DNA from: Histomonas meleagridis | Taxonomy: Eukaryota > Parabasalia > Tritrichomonadida > Dientamoebidae | DNA: 64,000 bases | NCBI GenBank assembly: GCA_020186115.1 | Contig: WSYJ01000115.1 | Coordinates: 1 to 64,000 of the forward strand | Direction: 5' to 3' | Part shown: in pieces, positions 30,890-41,639 of the stretch | Position numbering within the stretch: position 1 is the first letter of the stretch | Layout of the letters: each line of letters starts with the position of its first letter | The notes under the pieces: generated by a model | Seen by the model: only the letters and a program-made list of their open reading frames with translations | Told to the model about the DNA's origin: nothing | Database searches by the model: none | Position numbers and translations under genes: made by a program

Positions 30890-31129
30890 TTAAATAATCC
30901 GAATGAGTAACACATATATCCTGTGCATGTTGGATATCACGTAATTGTTACACGGTTTGGATGTATAAGATGATTTCACAAAGACTGGTCTGAAATGATG
31001 TTGGTTCTTAGCATATTGTGGATCAATGACTGGTGTTGACTTAAGAGCTGCTTCAGCATCAAGTGTTTTACGTGGAGGACAATTGATATTTATTGGAATA
31101 AACAGATACTCAAACTTCAAATCATGCAT
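30890..31129 (-). CDS. Small ORF of uncertain coding status
   Basis: 79 residues from an ATG at 31129. Composition is more protein-like than nearby shadow ORFs (CPPRKTLDAEAALKSTP, then DPQYAKNQHHFRPVF). No family is recognised, and there is no promoter element. It could be a small gene or a fragment of a lost one. Confidence 0.22.
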   Translation of the reverse strand: MHDLKFEYLFIPININCPPRKTLDAEAALKSTPVIDPQYAKNQHHFRPVFVKSSYTSKPCNNYVISNMHRIYVLLIRII

Positions 31130-32357
31130 ATTTTTTCAAGGATAATTTTATGTTAATAATGGCATCTGTAGAACCATACAAAAATACCCTCGTTATGAAA
31201 TTTTGATTGTTCAATCTTTGGATATGATTTTGCCATACTTTTTCGGAAATTTTGGAATATTTCCTAAATAGCAATATTGCTATGTTAGATATGTTTAATT
31301 TCTAAACTATTATCTTGTATCATTTTTATTGAAATTTGTTGTTGCTTAAATGGGAAATTTCTCGAAAATGTACAAAAGAATTTTGATAAAACCTTTTTAA
31401 TACATATTGATTGTATTCTTTTTATGGTATTTCAAATTTTAAAATGCCATTGTGAAATTTTTTGTAACAAACCGAAATAATATCATATGAAAAAATAATT
31501 AAACATGGAGTAAAATTTTATATAACAACAATTACATTTTAACTTTACTATTATTTGATAATAAATGAACCAAAATATTCAATTATGACCAAAAATATTT
31601 CAATATTTTAAGAATTTTTTAAAAAATCAGTCAATCAATTTGCAATTTCAAATTTTTTTAAAATGAATTCATTTTACATATTATTCACATATTATTAATC
31701 ATCTTCATTTTTTGGGCGTTTTTTTTCGCTCACACAACTCTGAAAAATCAAAATTCTGGTGAAGTAAGAAAAGCCGATAGGAAAAGGTTATTTTATATCT
31801 GTTTTTTTGTTGCTGAAATTTCTATTGATTGCTTGTGATTTTTTGTTTCTGGGTTTTTATCATAATCTATTGTTTCTTAAGCTATCGAAATATATTTTTG
31901 TCTTTCTATCATGAATGTGGGAAATTTATAAAAATTTATAAATATTTTCTTGATAAATTTTCTTAGCCATTATTAAATCAGATATAGATTGCATAGTTTC
32001 TCTGAATTTATAGGTTTAGAATTGATATCTTTATCTGCATTATCTTTAATTATTCAAGGATGATCGATTTATAATATATTAATTCAGGAATTCCGATATA
32101 AATAGTGAGACGTATGTAAGTGGTGATTCTTTTTTATATTTTTTAGAATGATTACATATATTTTGTACCTCTCACCCCAATTTTTGAGCACTTTTCGACC
32201 ATCGAAATATGAATATCTTGGTAAATCATTAAAATTAAGCAATATAATATATATAATATATACACATTAATATTTACTTTATTTTGATATTATAGCTAGA
32301 AAAAAAAAAAAAAAAAACAGCCACTTCATAGAACTCTTTAGAAACAATTTAGGTTAG
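31130..32357. other. Gene-poor AT-rich region next to the transposon
   Basis: About 1.2 kb without a credible gene. It contains a poly-A run of about 18 near 32299-32316. Confidence 0.5.
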
Positions 32358-33761
32358 GATGCAGAACGCCCTCCATTTTGCGGTTTTTGAATGATAGGAA
32401 ATTTGAAAGGAAAAAAAATGGCAATAAAAATATCCGACTTTTGATAAGGAGATCAAAGTCATTTCAAAAAGTGAATAATGGCAAAATATCTTATTGGGGG
32501 GGGTCTGATACACTCCGAAATCATTATTCTAATAAAAATATTTTAAATTATGATTAGTTTATTAAGAAATTTCACCAATTATTGCTTTCCAGCATTTTTC
32601 AAATGTATTTCCTATATTTCTTCGAAAGCACCATCCATGGATATATGATTCGAGATAATTTCTATCTCTAAATCCATTTTTTTGAGATATCCTTTTATTA
32701 GATTCCATGTACCTTTTATTTTTTGAGTATTTGCCTCAGTAATTGGATCTACAAAATTTTCTGAGTGATTTACTGTTTTGTGTACATAACCTAAATCACT
32801 AAGAGTATTATATGCCTTCCATTCATCAGACCAAATTTCTGAATTAGGTCTAACTGTTGAACAAATAATTGGAATGAGAACTTCTTTCGATCTATTTTCG
32901 CAAATCTCAGCAACAACTCTCATTGTTTTACTGTCTATTTCGCCAAAAACCCAAATTTCTTCTTTTTCCAATGCACTTCCTTTGTTGTATTTAGCACCGA
33001 AAAAATGACTCTCATCAATTTCGACTATTCCATCACCAAGTAAATTCTGAGCTATATCTTTTCGATATTCTTTTTCTGCAATAGATCGAAAAGTTTGAAA
33101 TCATGTTATTAATGATCGTTCACATACACCTGTAATTTTAGATGTAGTTCTTATATCAAAACCTTCTACCCAACATGCTAAAATGTGAACAAATCCCCTT
33201 AATGAAAGTTTTGATTGTGATACCCATGAATCTAATCTGATTGATTTTGAATTTCTGCATTTACTTGAGCAGCATCTATATGCAGCACCATCAGGGTAAC
33301 TTGGTGAAAAATAAACTTTCATTAACGATTGACATTTCGGACATATTTGAATTTGGTGGATATCAGGAATGATTCCCTGCTCAGAGGCCCATTTGATGAA
33401 GCTTTTGTCATTTAATTTTAACACTTTCTTAATGGTTTCGAATTGCAATTGCATCAATAAAAAAATGATCGACTTTTTGACTACTTTACAAACAAAAAAT
33501 ATGAATAAATTTTTATCGATAACCGTTATAATAAATCTTATATTTTTTATTTGATAACTTGAATATTATCGTTATGTCAAATATTTTGTCTGTCAAAATA
33601 TATATATTAATATGTATCAAATGCGAGCAACTTCGTTTTTCAATGGATAACGATCGAAACCGGCCGTCAGGATGATGGATGGGGTGCCCTAATGTGGCAT
33701 TTCTATTTTTCCTCAAATTTCCTATCGTTCAAAAACCGCAAAATGGAGGGCGTTTTGCATC
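32358..33761 (-). mobile_element. Merlin/IS1016-like DNA transposon with 48-bp terminal inverted repeats
   Basis: The left end 32358-32405 (starting GATGCAGAACGCCCTCC) and the right end 33714-33761 are inverted copies matching at 46 of 48 positions. The element is 1404 bp and encloses one transposase frame on the minus strand. The transposase resembles the ISXO2/IS1595-IS1016 group, whose eukaryotic members are called Merlin. A clear 8-9 bp target duplication was not found (left flank TTAGGTTAG, right flank AGAGCCACA). The high repeat identity suggests a fairly young insertion. Confidence 0.88.
32612..33454 (-). pseudogene. Merlin/ISXO2-like transposase with one in-frame TGA
   Basis: Starts at ATG 33454. 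The N-terminus has a zinc-ribbon-like CPKC...CC...C set (about 33340-33260) and a helix-turn-helix-like stretch ending ITGVCERSLIT. A TGA at 33101-33103 follows; the frame then stays open to 32612. A Trp codon (TGG) would fit there, since WFQTF is expected in this family. After the stop come EIDESHFFGAKYN with the first catalytic Asp, WVFGEID, and WSDEWKAY with the second Asp. The third acidic residue cannot be assigned with confidence. Apart from the TGA the protein of about 280 codons seems complete. Confidence 0.82.
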
Positions 33762-33959
33762 AGAGCCACAATTTAAAATAAAGTGATCATAAATTCATCA
33801 GAATATCTTTATTTTCTCGGTTTGAGTACATTATTTTATATTCTTCTTATTTTTTGAACATCAATTTTACTGAATCTTTTCTTTGAGCAAAGACAGGATA
33901 TTTTCATTATTAAAGAGATTAATTGCAGTTAAACAAATTATGAAAAAATTTCAAATATT
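33762..33959. other. Short gap between transposon and ankyrin pseudogene
   Basis: AT-rich, nothing recognised. Confidence 0.4.
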
Positions 33960-35860
33960 ATTTTGAAATATTAAATTATTAAAATAAATATCAAATAAAA
34001 CAAGTAAATATTTTTAGCATTAATATCAATTCCTTCTTGCTCAAGAAGTAATTTAACTATTTCTGTATGACCATTTCTAGATGCTAAAATAAGTGCTGTA
34101 TAAAAATAAGCATAAAAGAAAATCTAATTCATTAAAATGAACAGTAAAAAAGTTGGATAAATATCTTTTGAATTAATATCAATATCATTTTGTTCAATAA
34201 GCATTTTGAATATCTCAATATTGTTATATTGTGATGCCCAAATAAGTGCTGTTTTAAATGATTTCAATTAAATCCGAATATCATTAAAACACATCAAATT
34301 TTAGAAAGATATTTTATACAAAACTAAAAAACATTTCTTGCACTAACATTAATATCTTCTTGTTCGAGAAGAAATTTAACTAATCCACAATTCTCATATT
34401 CTGATGCAACTATAAGTGCTGTATCAAACAATACCAATGAAAATTAAATATTTTAAAGAAATCCATTTCCCACGAAATTAACATTAAATAGAAATATTGA
34501 ATATCTTTAACATTTACATTGATTTTCTTTTGTGTTATAAGATATTTAACTAATTCTAAATTACCCGATTTTGAAGCTGCTACTAAAACATCATTTGCTA
34601 TTTGAACTTCTTCATTAAAATATTGAACAAGAAATATATTTCCATTCTTAGCTGCTTCATTAATAAAAGTATCATCAATTTCCATTCCTTCATCTTTGAA
34701 ATATGTGAAAAGTTCTAGTTATTATGATAAATACATTGTCTTCCAAATTCGGCTATATATCTTACGTCTAAAATTTCGTTTTCATGAACATATTGCATAA
34801 TATCAATTCGATGGAATTCAATTGCTGCTGAATATGCGCCTTCAAATGATGAATGATTTTGTTCACATAAATGAATTATCTCTAAGTTTCCGCCTGCAAT
34901 TGCATATTTACCTGTATTTTTAACATTTGCACCATTCATAAGTAAATATTTAAAACATTTAATTGATCCAAAAAATGCTTCATAATCAATTAATGTAACA
35001 TTTTCTTGGTTAACGAATGAACATCTTTCATAAAGTGATGGTTCGATTGCTTGATTAAAATTAAAATTATCTCGTGATGATATTTCTTGAAGTTTTTCTA
35101 CTTCATCATTTCGAATTATTTTTGCAATTTCATTTGGATTAACTCCTTCTTTAATTAATTGTTTATGAAGCTCCCAATCATTCTTTGAAAGTTCTTCATA
35201 ATTATCTAAAAATTGTTCTGAAAAAGGTTCATATTCGTCATTTTTGAGTTCAACTAAAGTTTTGTATTGTGCAAAATAAAATGACTTTTTGCGCTTAAGA
35301 ATTTCATCACCAATAATATTTTTTTCATAAAGCTTTTCTAAAAGATAATCTGATTATTGCGTTGTTTTGATAAGAAGAATATGTGAAAAAATATCAAAAA
35401 TATTGAAATCATTTTTAAATAATTCTTTTTCTTTTGCTTCAACTGCCTGTAAAAATTCAAAATATATGTTGAAATCTTTCATTCTAGAAACAAAAGATGA
35501 ATATACTGAATGACAAAGAACAAAATTAAAAGAAAATGGAAAATTAATATTAAAAAGATCTAAAGCTATTTGAATATCACTCAACTTACTTCTTTCGTTC
35601 ATGTTTAATGTGATATTTTGGAGAGTTTTTAACATATGTAAAGATTCTTTTTCTTGGCTTTCCATTAATGGAATTCTATCAAGTGCAGATTGGCAAAAAA
35701 TTGGGACCAACCTATTGAATATTGTGAAGAAAATATTTGACATTCGAAATCTCGAAGGGGTCAGCTGACCTTCCTGTGTTTTCCATAAAATAGAGGATAT
35801 ATCACATAATGACATTAAAAATTTTGTTTCAAAATTTGGCAGCACCTTATAAAAAATCAA
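33960..35860 (-). pseudogene. DUF3447-type ankyrin-repeat protein with nonsense, frameshift and spacer-interrupted repeats
   Basis: The N-terminal part (35860-35354) is open and ends at a TAA where relatives have Glu (KTTQ-stop-SDYLLEKL against NSQESNYLIEKM). The same frame then continues through WELHKQLIKEGVNPNEI, FNQAIEPSLYER, NVTLIDYEAFF, GKYAIAGGNLEIIHLCEQN and AIEFHRIDI. A frameshift near 34725 moves to the frame containing DDTFINEAAKNGNIFLVQYF. Further ankyrin units follow to about 33960, each separated by an AT-rich spacer that begins just after the KDI codon and ends just before TAL. No ATG lies at the far N-terminus of the open frame; the first Met codon is at 35812. Family function is unknown. 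Confidence 0.8.
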
Positions 35861-36114
35861 TGTTTTGGGTTTGCATTAAATATATAATAATAATTTTTTT
35901 TTTATTTATGAATTTTTTATGCATACTTTTCTTTTTTTATATTATTAATAATCAAAACAAATAATTTTTGCGACTTTTTTATGATATTTTTAATCAAACA
36001 AATTGTTTCTTTTTTGGGTTTCTGGCTGTTGATTTTAAATTCATTGATCGGTTAGAAACGATGTATCTCACAAAAAAATTATTCAATTTTTGAAATTTCC
36101 ACTCAAAATTTTCT

Positions 36115-37095
36115 ATGAATAACAGTTTTATTTGTTTAAGTAACCGTTACTTTCAAATGGATCCTGTGGTTGGAGAAGACACCACAAACTTGAGAGAGTC
36201 AATCAAATACTCTTTCTTCGGATTCATACAAATGCAGAACTTACTTACTCCAAGAAAACTGTTTCGCGATTTTTTTACAAAGAGATCATTATTATGTTTA
36301 CTTTGGGTTTTCTTGGCTATTTACATTATGAATATTTTTAATGCTATCACTTACAGCCGCATGCCAGTCGAAAGGGCGCTTCCAGATTTTATCGCTGATT
36401 CATTTAAACAATATGGAATGCTCAGAAATTCTCCTTCATACATGGACCACCAACCTGCTGACATAGTTTCTGTTACAGTTACAGCCCTTGCAATTGCTCT
36501 TAGCATTTTTAGGTATGATCTAATTAATCTTCCTAAATTGGCATGTGTTTATGCGCTATCATTGCACCTTAGAACACTTTTATTCACCGTTACCACTCTT
36601 CCACCAACTTGTATTGGATATAAAAACTGTAAATGTCATACAATTCCATATCCTACAGTTTCCAAAATGCATTCAATTCCCAAAATCGCATTCATTTATA
36701 CTTTTGCAATGGGCCTTTTCTTAAATGAAGTACCGCAATGTGGCGATTTAACAATGTCTGGACATACAACATATCTATGGGTTGTTACAAGATATCTCTT
36801 CGAGATTTTAGACAAAATTTTCTTTGGAAAAATGTTTAATGTTATCAAATTCCTTGTTTATACTATTCTTTCCCTTGTTTTAATCACAATTATAATGATT
36901 CGAAATCATTACACAATCGACATAATCCTTGGAACAGTGTTCACAAACATCATCTGGGAACTATACTCCAAGTTACAGGCAATAAGAACCTTTGAATGTG
37001 GTGACTTCGAAAATACATTTCTCGGCAAATTCATCAATTGGATGGAAAAAGGCAGAGAAAGGCACACAAGTGATGTTGACAGTGATGAATCATGA
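36115..37095 (+). CDS. Sphingomyelin-synthase/ceramide phosphotransferase-like membrane enzyme
   Basis: 326 residues with about six membrane helices. Sphingomyelin synthase family blocks are present: LPD (89-91), R153...TTLPP (D2), CGDLTMSGHT (209-218, D3) and HYTIDI (265-270, D4). The conserved triad is His217, His265 and Asp269. Known role: transfer of a phospho-headgroup (choline, ethanolamine or inositol) to ceramide in Golgi or plasma membrane; the headgroup cannot be told from these motifs. ATG 36115 is used, with an in-frame Met at residue 15 as alternative start. The protein ends in a short acidic, Ser-containing tail. Confidence 0.88.
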   Translation: MNNSFICLSNRYFQMDPVVGEDTTNLRESIKYSFFGFIQMQNLLTPRKLFRDFFTKRSLLCLLWVFLAIYIMNIFNAITYSRMPVERALPDFIADSFKQYGMLRNSPSYMDHQPADIVSVTVTALAIALSIFRYDLINLPKLACVYALSLHLRTLLFTVTTLPPTCIGYKNCKCHTIPYPTVSKMHSIPKIAFIYTFAMGLFLNEVPQCGDLTMSGHTTYLWVVTRYLFEILDKIFFGKMFNVIKFLVYTILSLVLITIIMIRNHYTIDIILGTVFTNIIWELYSKLQAIRTFECGDFENTFLGKFINWMEKGRERHTSDVDSDES

Positions 37096-37288
37096 GCGGT
37101 TATATTTTTCTTTTATATATATATATTAAATCTTCTTTCCCTTATTTCTTGTTTATACATGTGCTAGCTGTGGTGAAGTCATGTTTAACATGCTGTAAGT
37201 TGAGAAATCTTCATGCAAATTGTTCGTAGTTTTGTTTCATCTAAAGTATTGATTGTGTGAAAATTTTAACTGCATCTGTTAATTATAT

Positions 37289-37640
37289 AGGGTGTTCCAC
37301 CCCAACTGTAGTATCTCACTCATTTTTTAAGTTTTTTTAAATTTATTAATAAAAATGAAATGTTTATTAAATATACTCTCCATTTGTTTCGATAACTTTT
37401 TTAAGTCTTTTTTCCCATTCGTCAAAAACGCTTTGCAATACATCTTTCGTAAAAATTTTAAACGTTATTTTTTTTGCATTCAATTAAAGAAAAATCGATT
37501 ATTAGTTAATGATAGACTTGACAATAATTATTTTTAAATAAAAAACAAACCCCATTAAATTTAGTGTTTTTATTTATATAAAAAATATTATTGTGTCTAT
37601 TCTATATAAAGAGATACTACGGTAGGGGTGAAACACCCTA
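37289..37640 (-). mobile_element. Short Tc1/mariner-type element remnant with terminal inverted repeats
   Basis: The ends starting TAGGGTGTTCCACCCC (left) and, inverted, TAGGGTGTTTCACCCC (right) match at 27 of 30 positions and begin with TA at both sides, as expected for a TA target. Inside, the minus strand at about 37420-37350 encodes WEKRLKKVIETNGEYI followed by a stop, a typical C-terminus of mariner-family transposases. The remainder of the transposase has been lost, so this 352-bp copy is a deletion derivative. Confidence 0.82.
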
Positions 37641-37754
37641 TAATTCTAAACGAAACTTAAAAAAAAAAAAATAAAAATATTTTTCATATAAAAATATTTA
37701 CCATTTATGTAATAAGATAAATATTTTATTCGATTTTTAGGTAATTTCATTATT

Positions 37755-38882
37755 TCATATCAATTTCTTGATTTGATCTTCCCATTGCTTTTGGAAACTT
37801 TCAAATCCAAAAAGTTGAGCATGCTTTTTAAGTGATTCACAATGATCACTATCGTTTATCACCTTAACCATTGCTTTTGCAAATTCGTTAGGATCAGAAT
37901 CACAAAGTTTGCATCCATCAGTATTAATTGTTTCAAGTGGTCCTCCAGAATTGCAACCTATAACAGGCACACCAACGCTCATTGCTTCAATCGGCACAAT
38001 ACCAAAGTGTTCATTTGTTGGTGTGTAAATAACAGCTGTAGCATTGCCGATAAGCCGCCACTTTTCTTCATCGGTTATATTTCTGAGAAAAGTGACGTTA
38101 TTTTCAATGCCGTTGTAACGTGCGATGGCTTTTAATTCTTCTTCGTGTTCAACGTTTTCGGAAACCATTGGATCATAGCCACCAGCAATTATTAGCTTAG
38201 CGTCTGGGTTTGTTTTGTTTACAATTGCAAGCGCTTGAATTGCTAAACCATGGTTCTTCTTTCTTTCATATCTGTTTAAGGATATAAAAACTGGTTTCTC
38301 AGGTCTATTTCTTTCAACTTTGTGGCTACAATCAACACATGGATAAAGTACTTCAACGTTTTCGATTCCAAGAACTTGTTTTGTTTTTCCTGCTGTGAAA
38401 TTAGAATTGACTAGAATTAGATTAGCTCTTTTGATACCAAACTTTTCAATAAAATCAAATGGAAGTCTATACAATTTGCGTAGAGTTGAATCATGCGGTG
38501 CAAGAAGTAAATCAGGAAAATGACAATAAAAAATAACTTTGGCTTTTGGCTTTAAAAGGCGAAGGATTGGAACCCATGCTGATATTTGGTCAACAATAAA
38601 AATTTCTGCATTGCTTAACATTGCACATCTAATTGTTAACCAAAGATTACGGAGTAAGGCAAAAATAATGTGAAAGCAACCAAAGATATGACGTGGTATG
38701 TAGTTTCCATGAATGTGAATGTCAAAATCAGCAGCATCCTTGAAAGCTCGATCTTTTTCGTATCTTGAAGTCCATATTGATGTTTCTAGGTTTCCTGCTT
38801 TTACAGCATGAGCTACATCTAATATTAGACGCTCAGCTCCTCCAATACCAAGATCTGGATGAATGATGGCGATTTTTGGCAT
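37755..38882 (-). CDS. ALG2: ALG2-type alpha-1,3/1,6-mannosyltransferase (GT4)
   Basis: 375 residues. The N-terminal IHPDLGIGGAERLILD (7-22) and FYCHFPDLLL are characteristic of ALG2. The GT-B C-terminal half has FISLNRYERKKN, the NEHFGIVPIEAMSVGVPVI donor-binding E-x7-E region, and GGPLETI. Known role: adds the second and third mannoses to the dolichol-linked N-glycan precursor on the cytosolic ER face. The length is slightly below the yeast and human forms because the C-terminal membrane region is short. The upstream flank contains TAACGTT rather than TAACGG. Confidence 0.9.
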   Translation of the reverse strand: MPKIAIIHPDLGIGGAERLILDVAHAVKAGNLETSIWTSRYEKDRAFKDAADFDIHIHGNYIPRHIFGCFHIIFALLRNLWLTIRCAMLSNAEIFIVDQISAWVPILRLLKPKAKVIFYCHFPDLLLAPHDSTLRKLYRLPFDFIEKFGIKRANLILVNSNFTAGKTKQVLGIENVEVLYPCVDCSHKVERNRPEKPVFISLNRYERKKNHGLAIQALAIVNKTNPDAKLIIAGGYDPMVSENVEHEEELKAIARYNGIENNVTFLRNITDEEKWRLIGNATAVIYTPTNEHFGIVPIEAMSVGVPVIGCNSGGPLETINTDGCKLCDSDPNEFAKAMVKVINDSDHCESLKKHAQLFGFESFQKQWEDQIKKLI

Positions 38883-39229
38883 AAAACCAAATTATGGAAG
38901 CGAACGTTAAATAAAAAATATTTGTTCAGAAGAAAATAAGATCAAAATAAAACACCAAAATTTTCAGTTAGAAAGAAGTTAAGAACTTAAGATTTTCCAC
39001 AATTTGTTTTTGTAGAAATATTATAAATAATGTAATATAATTATTTGGTTGACCTCAAGAAGCTTTTAATTGGTTAACGATATTTTTAAAATGTAGTTTG
39101 ACGAAGACATTCACAAAAAAACGCATGGGGTTCCTAGGGACTTTAAAATTAAATAATGATTATTTTTAAAAACAAAAGAAGCTAGTGACACTTTAATAAA
39201 TTGAAGTTGTTTTGGTGAATGTCAGCATT
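38883..39229. other. Intergenic region
   Basis: AT-rich; the ALG2 promoter lies in its first part. Nothing else recognised. Confidence 0.45.
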
Positions 39230-39772
39230 TTAAAGGTTTTCAATCATCCAATTGACAATTCCATCAACATTTGTTCTCTTTTTGGCGGAAGCACAAAACA
39301 GCTTGACCTTGTGTGACTCCACTTCTTGAAGGCGGAGTCTAGCAACAATATCATTTTCTTTGAGTGCCTCTGGTAAATCTTCTTTATTTGCAATTACCAA
39401 AATTGGAATGTTTTCCAACTCTGGATCCTCAAAGAGGGATTCAAGTTGTGATTGGCTTGAGTCAACAGCTTCTTGGTCAGAAGAATCTAAAACGTAGAGA
39501 ATAACATTTGAAGTCTTGCAATGAGTGCTCCATAAATATTGATATGATTGGTGTCCTCCAATATCATAAACAATGAATTCAACGTTTCCAACTTTAGTTG
39601 TTGATGAGCGTGCACCAATTGTAGGCATTGTCTCAGCTTCTGTATCTTCGCCTGAAATTGCGCGAACAAGCGTGGTCTTTCCGGCGTTTGGAAGCCCAAC
39701 AATCGTAATTGATAGTTGCTTCTTAAAGAAAAGGCTCATAAGCCAACGCCAGAACCGGACAAAAGGGTTCAT
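39230..39772 (-). CDS. ARL8-like small GTPase
   Basis: 180 residues. The N-terminus is an amphipathic helix (FVRFWRWLMSLFFKK) without Gly2, as in ARL8, which is not myristoylated. The P-loop is GLPNAGKT (26-33), switch I PTIG (50-53), switch II DIGGHQ (70-75), base motif NKED (129-132) and a SAK motif near 163. The C-terminal INWMI-type helix is conserved (WMIENL). Known role: lysosome/late endosome positioning and tethering. Odd point: the position of the catalytic Gln (DxGGQ) holds His, with Gln next to it, which would be expected to change GTP hydrolysis. Confidence 0.82.
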   Translation of the reverse strand: MNPFVRFWRWLMSLFFKKQLSITIVGLPNAGKTTLVRAISGEDTEAETMPTIGARSSTTKVGNVEFIVYDIGGHQSYQYLWSTHCKTSNVILYVLDSSDQEAVDSSQSQLESLFEDPELENIPILVIANKEDLPEALKENDIVARLRLQEVESHKVKLFCASAKKRTNVDGIVNWMIENL

Positions 39773-40428
39773 CTATTTTAATTCGGTTACTACACAAATT
39801 TCAAAAGTGTTAACATTATGATCGGTTTGTCAATAAAAACAAACGATGAACCACAATTCAAAGGAGACTGTCGTCAGAATGACCGCAACCAGTCAAATCT
39901 CATTGAAATTTTGGCAAAGATCGGGTTGTTGTTTAAAAGCATTTGTGGGGTTATTCTTGAATGGACGAAATATCATAAAATGCAAACAGCGTCGTTTTAT
40001 TTTTCTTTTATTTCCATTTAGTAAAAATCATTTTAATTTTTAAAATATTAACTTGATTTTAAGATTAGAACTTATTGAGTGATAAATGTTTTTCATTAAT
40101 TTTTCTTTAAAAATATATTCAATTCCATATTGTTTTATTTAAAACAAGAACTGTTTTGTTCTATTTTGAATTTTGAATAATTTTTTCATTGTTACAGTCC
40201 ACATTAAAATATCATAAACTCACGTATTTTATGATAAAAAAGCATCCTGGCAATAAATATTTATTTTGAATTCGATTTAATCGTATTTTCGATGCATTCA
40301 ATTTTTACTTTTTTTTTTTTAAGAAACAGACAGATTGCAATCCAAATGTTCATAAATTTTCACAGTATCTGTAAAAAATTTGAGCACAAGGGGCATGCCA
40401 AAGGGGTGCGTATGATTCAAACCTAAGG
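39773..40428. other. AT-rich intergenic region
   Basis: Small plus-strand open stretches near 39820-40040 have no recognised features. No gene is called. Confidence 0.45.
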
Positions 40429-40780
40429 CAAAACCTCCTTTATACGCCGTCAAGATGATTTTTATCAGCCTCGTTTTTTGGTGGCCTATATTTAATAAAA
40501 ATTATGGAAATACATGGTAAATCTGTTCAAGCAATAGCTTGGGACATTCACGCTTCAGAGTAGTATCGATCTATCTCTTCTATATATTTTCGTAGCAGTT
40601 GTTCTCTATCGTGTTTCCAGAAAAGACTCTTTTCAAAATGTTCCAAATTGGCTAAGCAATGTCCATGAATACTCTGACAACAGAGTTGCAATTATGCTTG
40701 TTGGATCAAAGTGTGATCATGATGAAATTCTAGAAGTTTCTTCTATTGAAGAATTGAATTCAGAATCGAACCAAAAATAA
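40429..40780 (+). pseudogene. Rab-family GTPase remnant
   Basis: Pieces in several frames keep Rab order: KIMEIHGKSVQAIAWDI (corresponds to the strand before WDTAGQE), then a TAG and YRSI, then VLYRVSRKDSFQNVPNWL and NRVAIMLVGSKCD, close to the Rab NKxD region with SKCD in place of NKCD, then EVSSIEEL. The P-loop and C-terminal cysteines are not found. Several frameshifts and a stop show that it is dead. The mix is most like Rab11/Rab1-type sequences. Confidence 0.8.
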
Positions 40781-41639
40781 AAAAGAAGAAATTAATGAAA
40801 ATGAAAACCAAACTACATATATATTCGCAGTAGGAATTTCTTGTAATTACAATTGAGATGGAAATTAATAAATAGAGGGATTAAAGGCTTGCATGAAAAG
40901 CACTTTTATTCGCTTTCAAGAAACTCATTATATATAATCATCATAACTTATTTGAGTTATTCGCTATATATTTTTTTGAAATACTTCTATGTTAAAAATT
41001 GTTTAATTAGATGGGAAAAAAGAGGGAAAATTTATGTGTTAAACAAAAGAAACTAAGAAAAAAAGAATTAAGTCAATAGTTGTGAAAAATAAAATACATA
41101 TTTCATGATCAGATAATGATTATCATTAGTTATTGACGTCATTAACTAACTGTTAAACCGTTGTCTGTTTGTTTTCGCATAGTAGAAAGATGGTATAGCA
41201 TAGATAAAATTGGTAAAATCTTGTTTAGCTTTTTATTGTTTCCTTTTTCCATTTTTAAGGAAATAAATTGATGGTGCTTGGATATCAATTACATCAGCAT
41301 CACAGGAAATTCCAAACATGAATCCTTTGTTCTTAAAGACACTGTGTTAATCAAAATTCACATTAATTTAAAAGACATCTTTTCTTATGTGACACGAATA
41401 AAATACAAAACTTGAGGAAAAAACTAGAATCACTTTCTGAGGACAATCTTGTAAGTTTTTAGTGTGTGACAAATGCTTCGAATTATGTAACTGCCCCCAC
41501 TTCACGCTCGACTTTTTGAATTCCAGTAAGGCCATGTCATTCCGGTTATCAACACAAAAAATGACCACACGAACGATAATTTGTTTGTCTGTAATCTCAA
41601 AAAGTTACTAAACGGTAATATATAAACAGCCTTCACAAA
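40781..41639. other. AT-rich intergenic region
   Basis: Open stretches at 40853-41056 and 41368-41568 have no recognised features. Its right end carries the promoter of the PQ-loop gene. Confidence 0.45.
41611..41615 (+). promoter_or_regulatory. AACGG Myb-type element plus CCTTCA initiator-like sequence
   Basis: AACGG lies 25 nt upstream of ATG 41640 and is followed by CAGCCTTCAC at 41628-41637. A closely similar pairing (CCGTT, then CAGCCTTTTG) precedes the ribosomal protein gene at 56913. Confidence 0.5.

Noticed and set aside
37355-37537. 60-codon plus-strand open frame
   Set aside because: Antisense to the mariner transposase tail on the minus strand.
40853-41056. 67-codon plus-strand frame
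   Set aside because: Low-complexity, no conserved motif, no promoter element; looks like chance.
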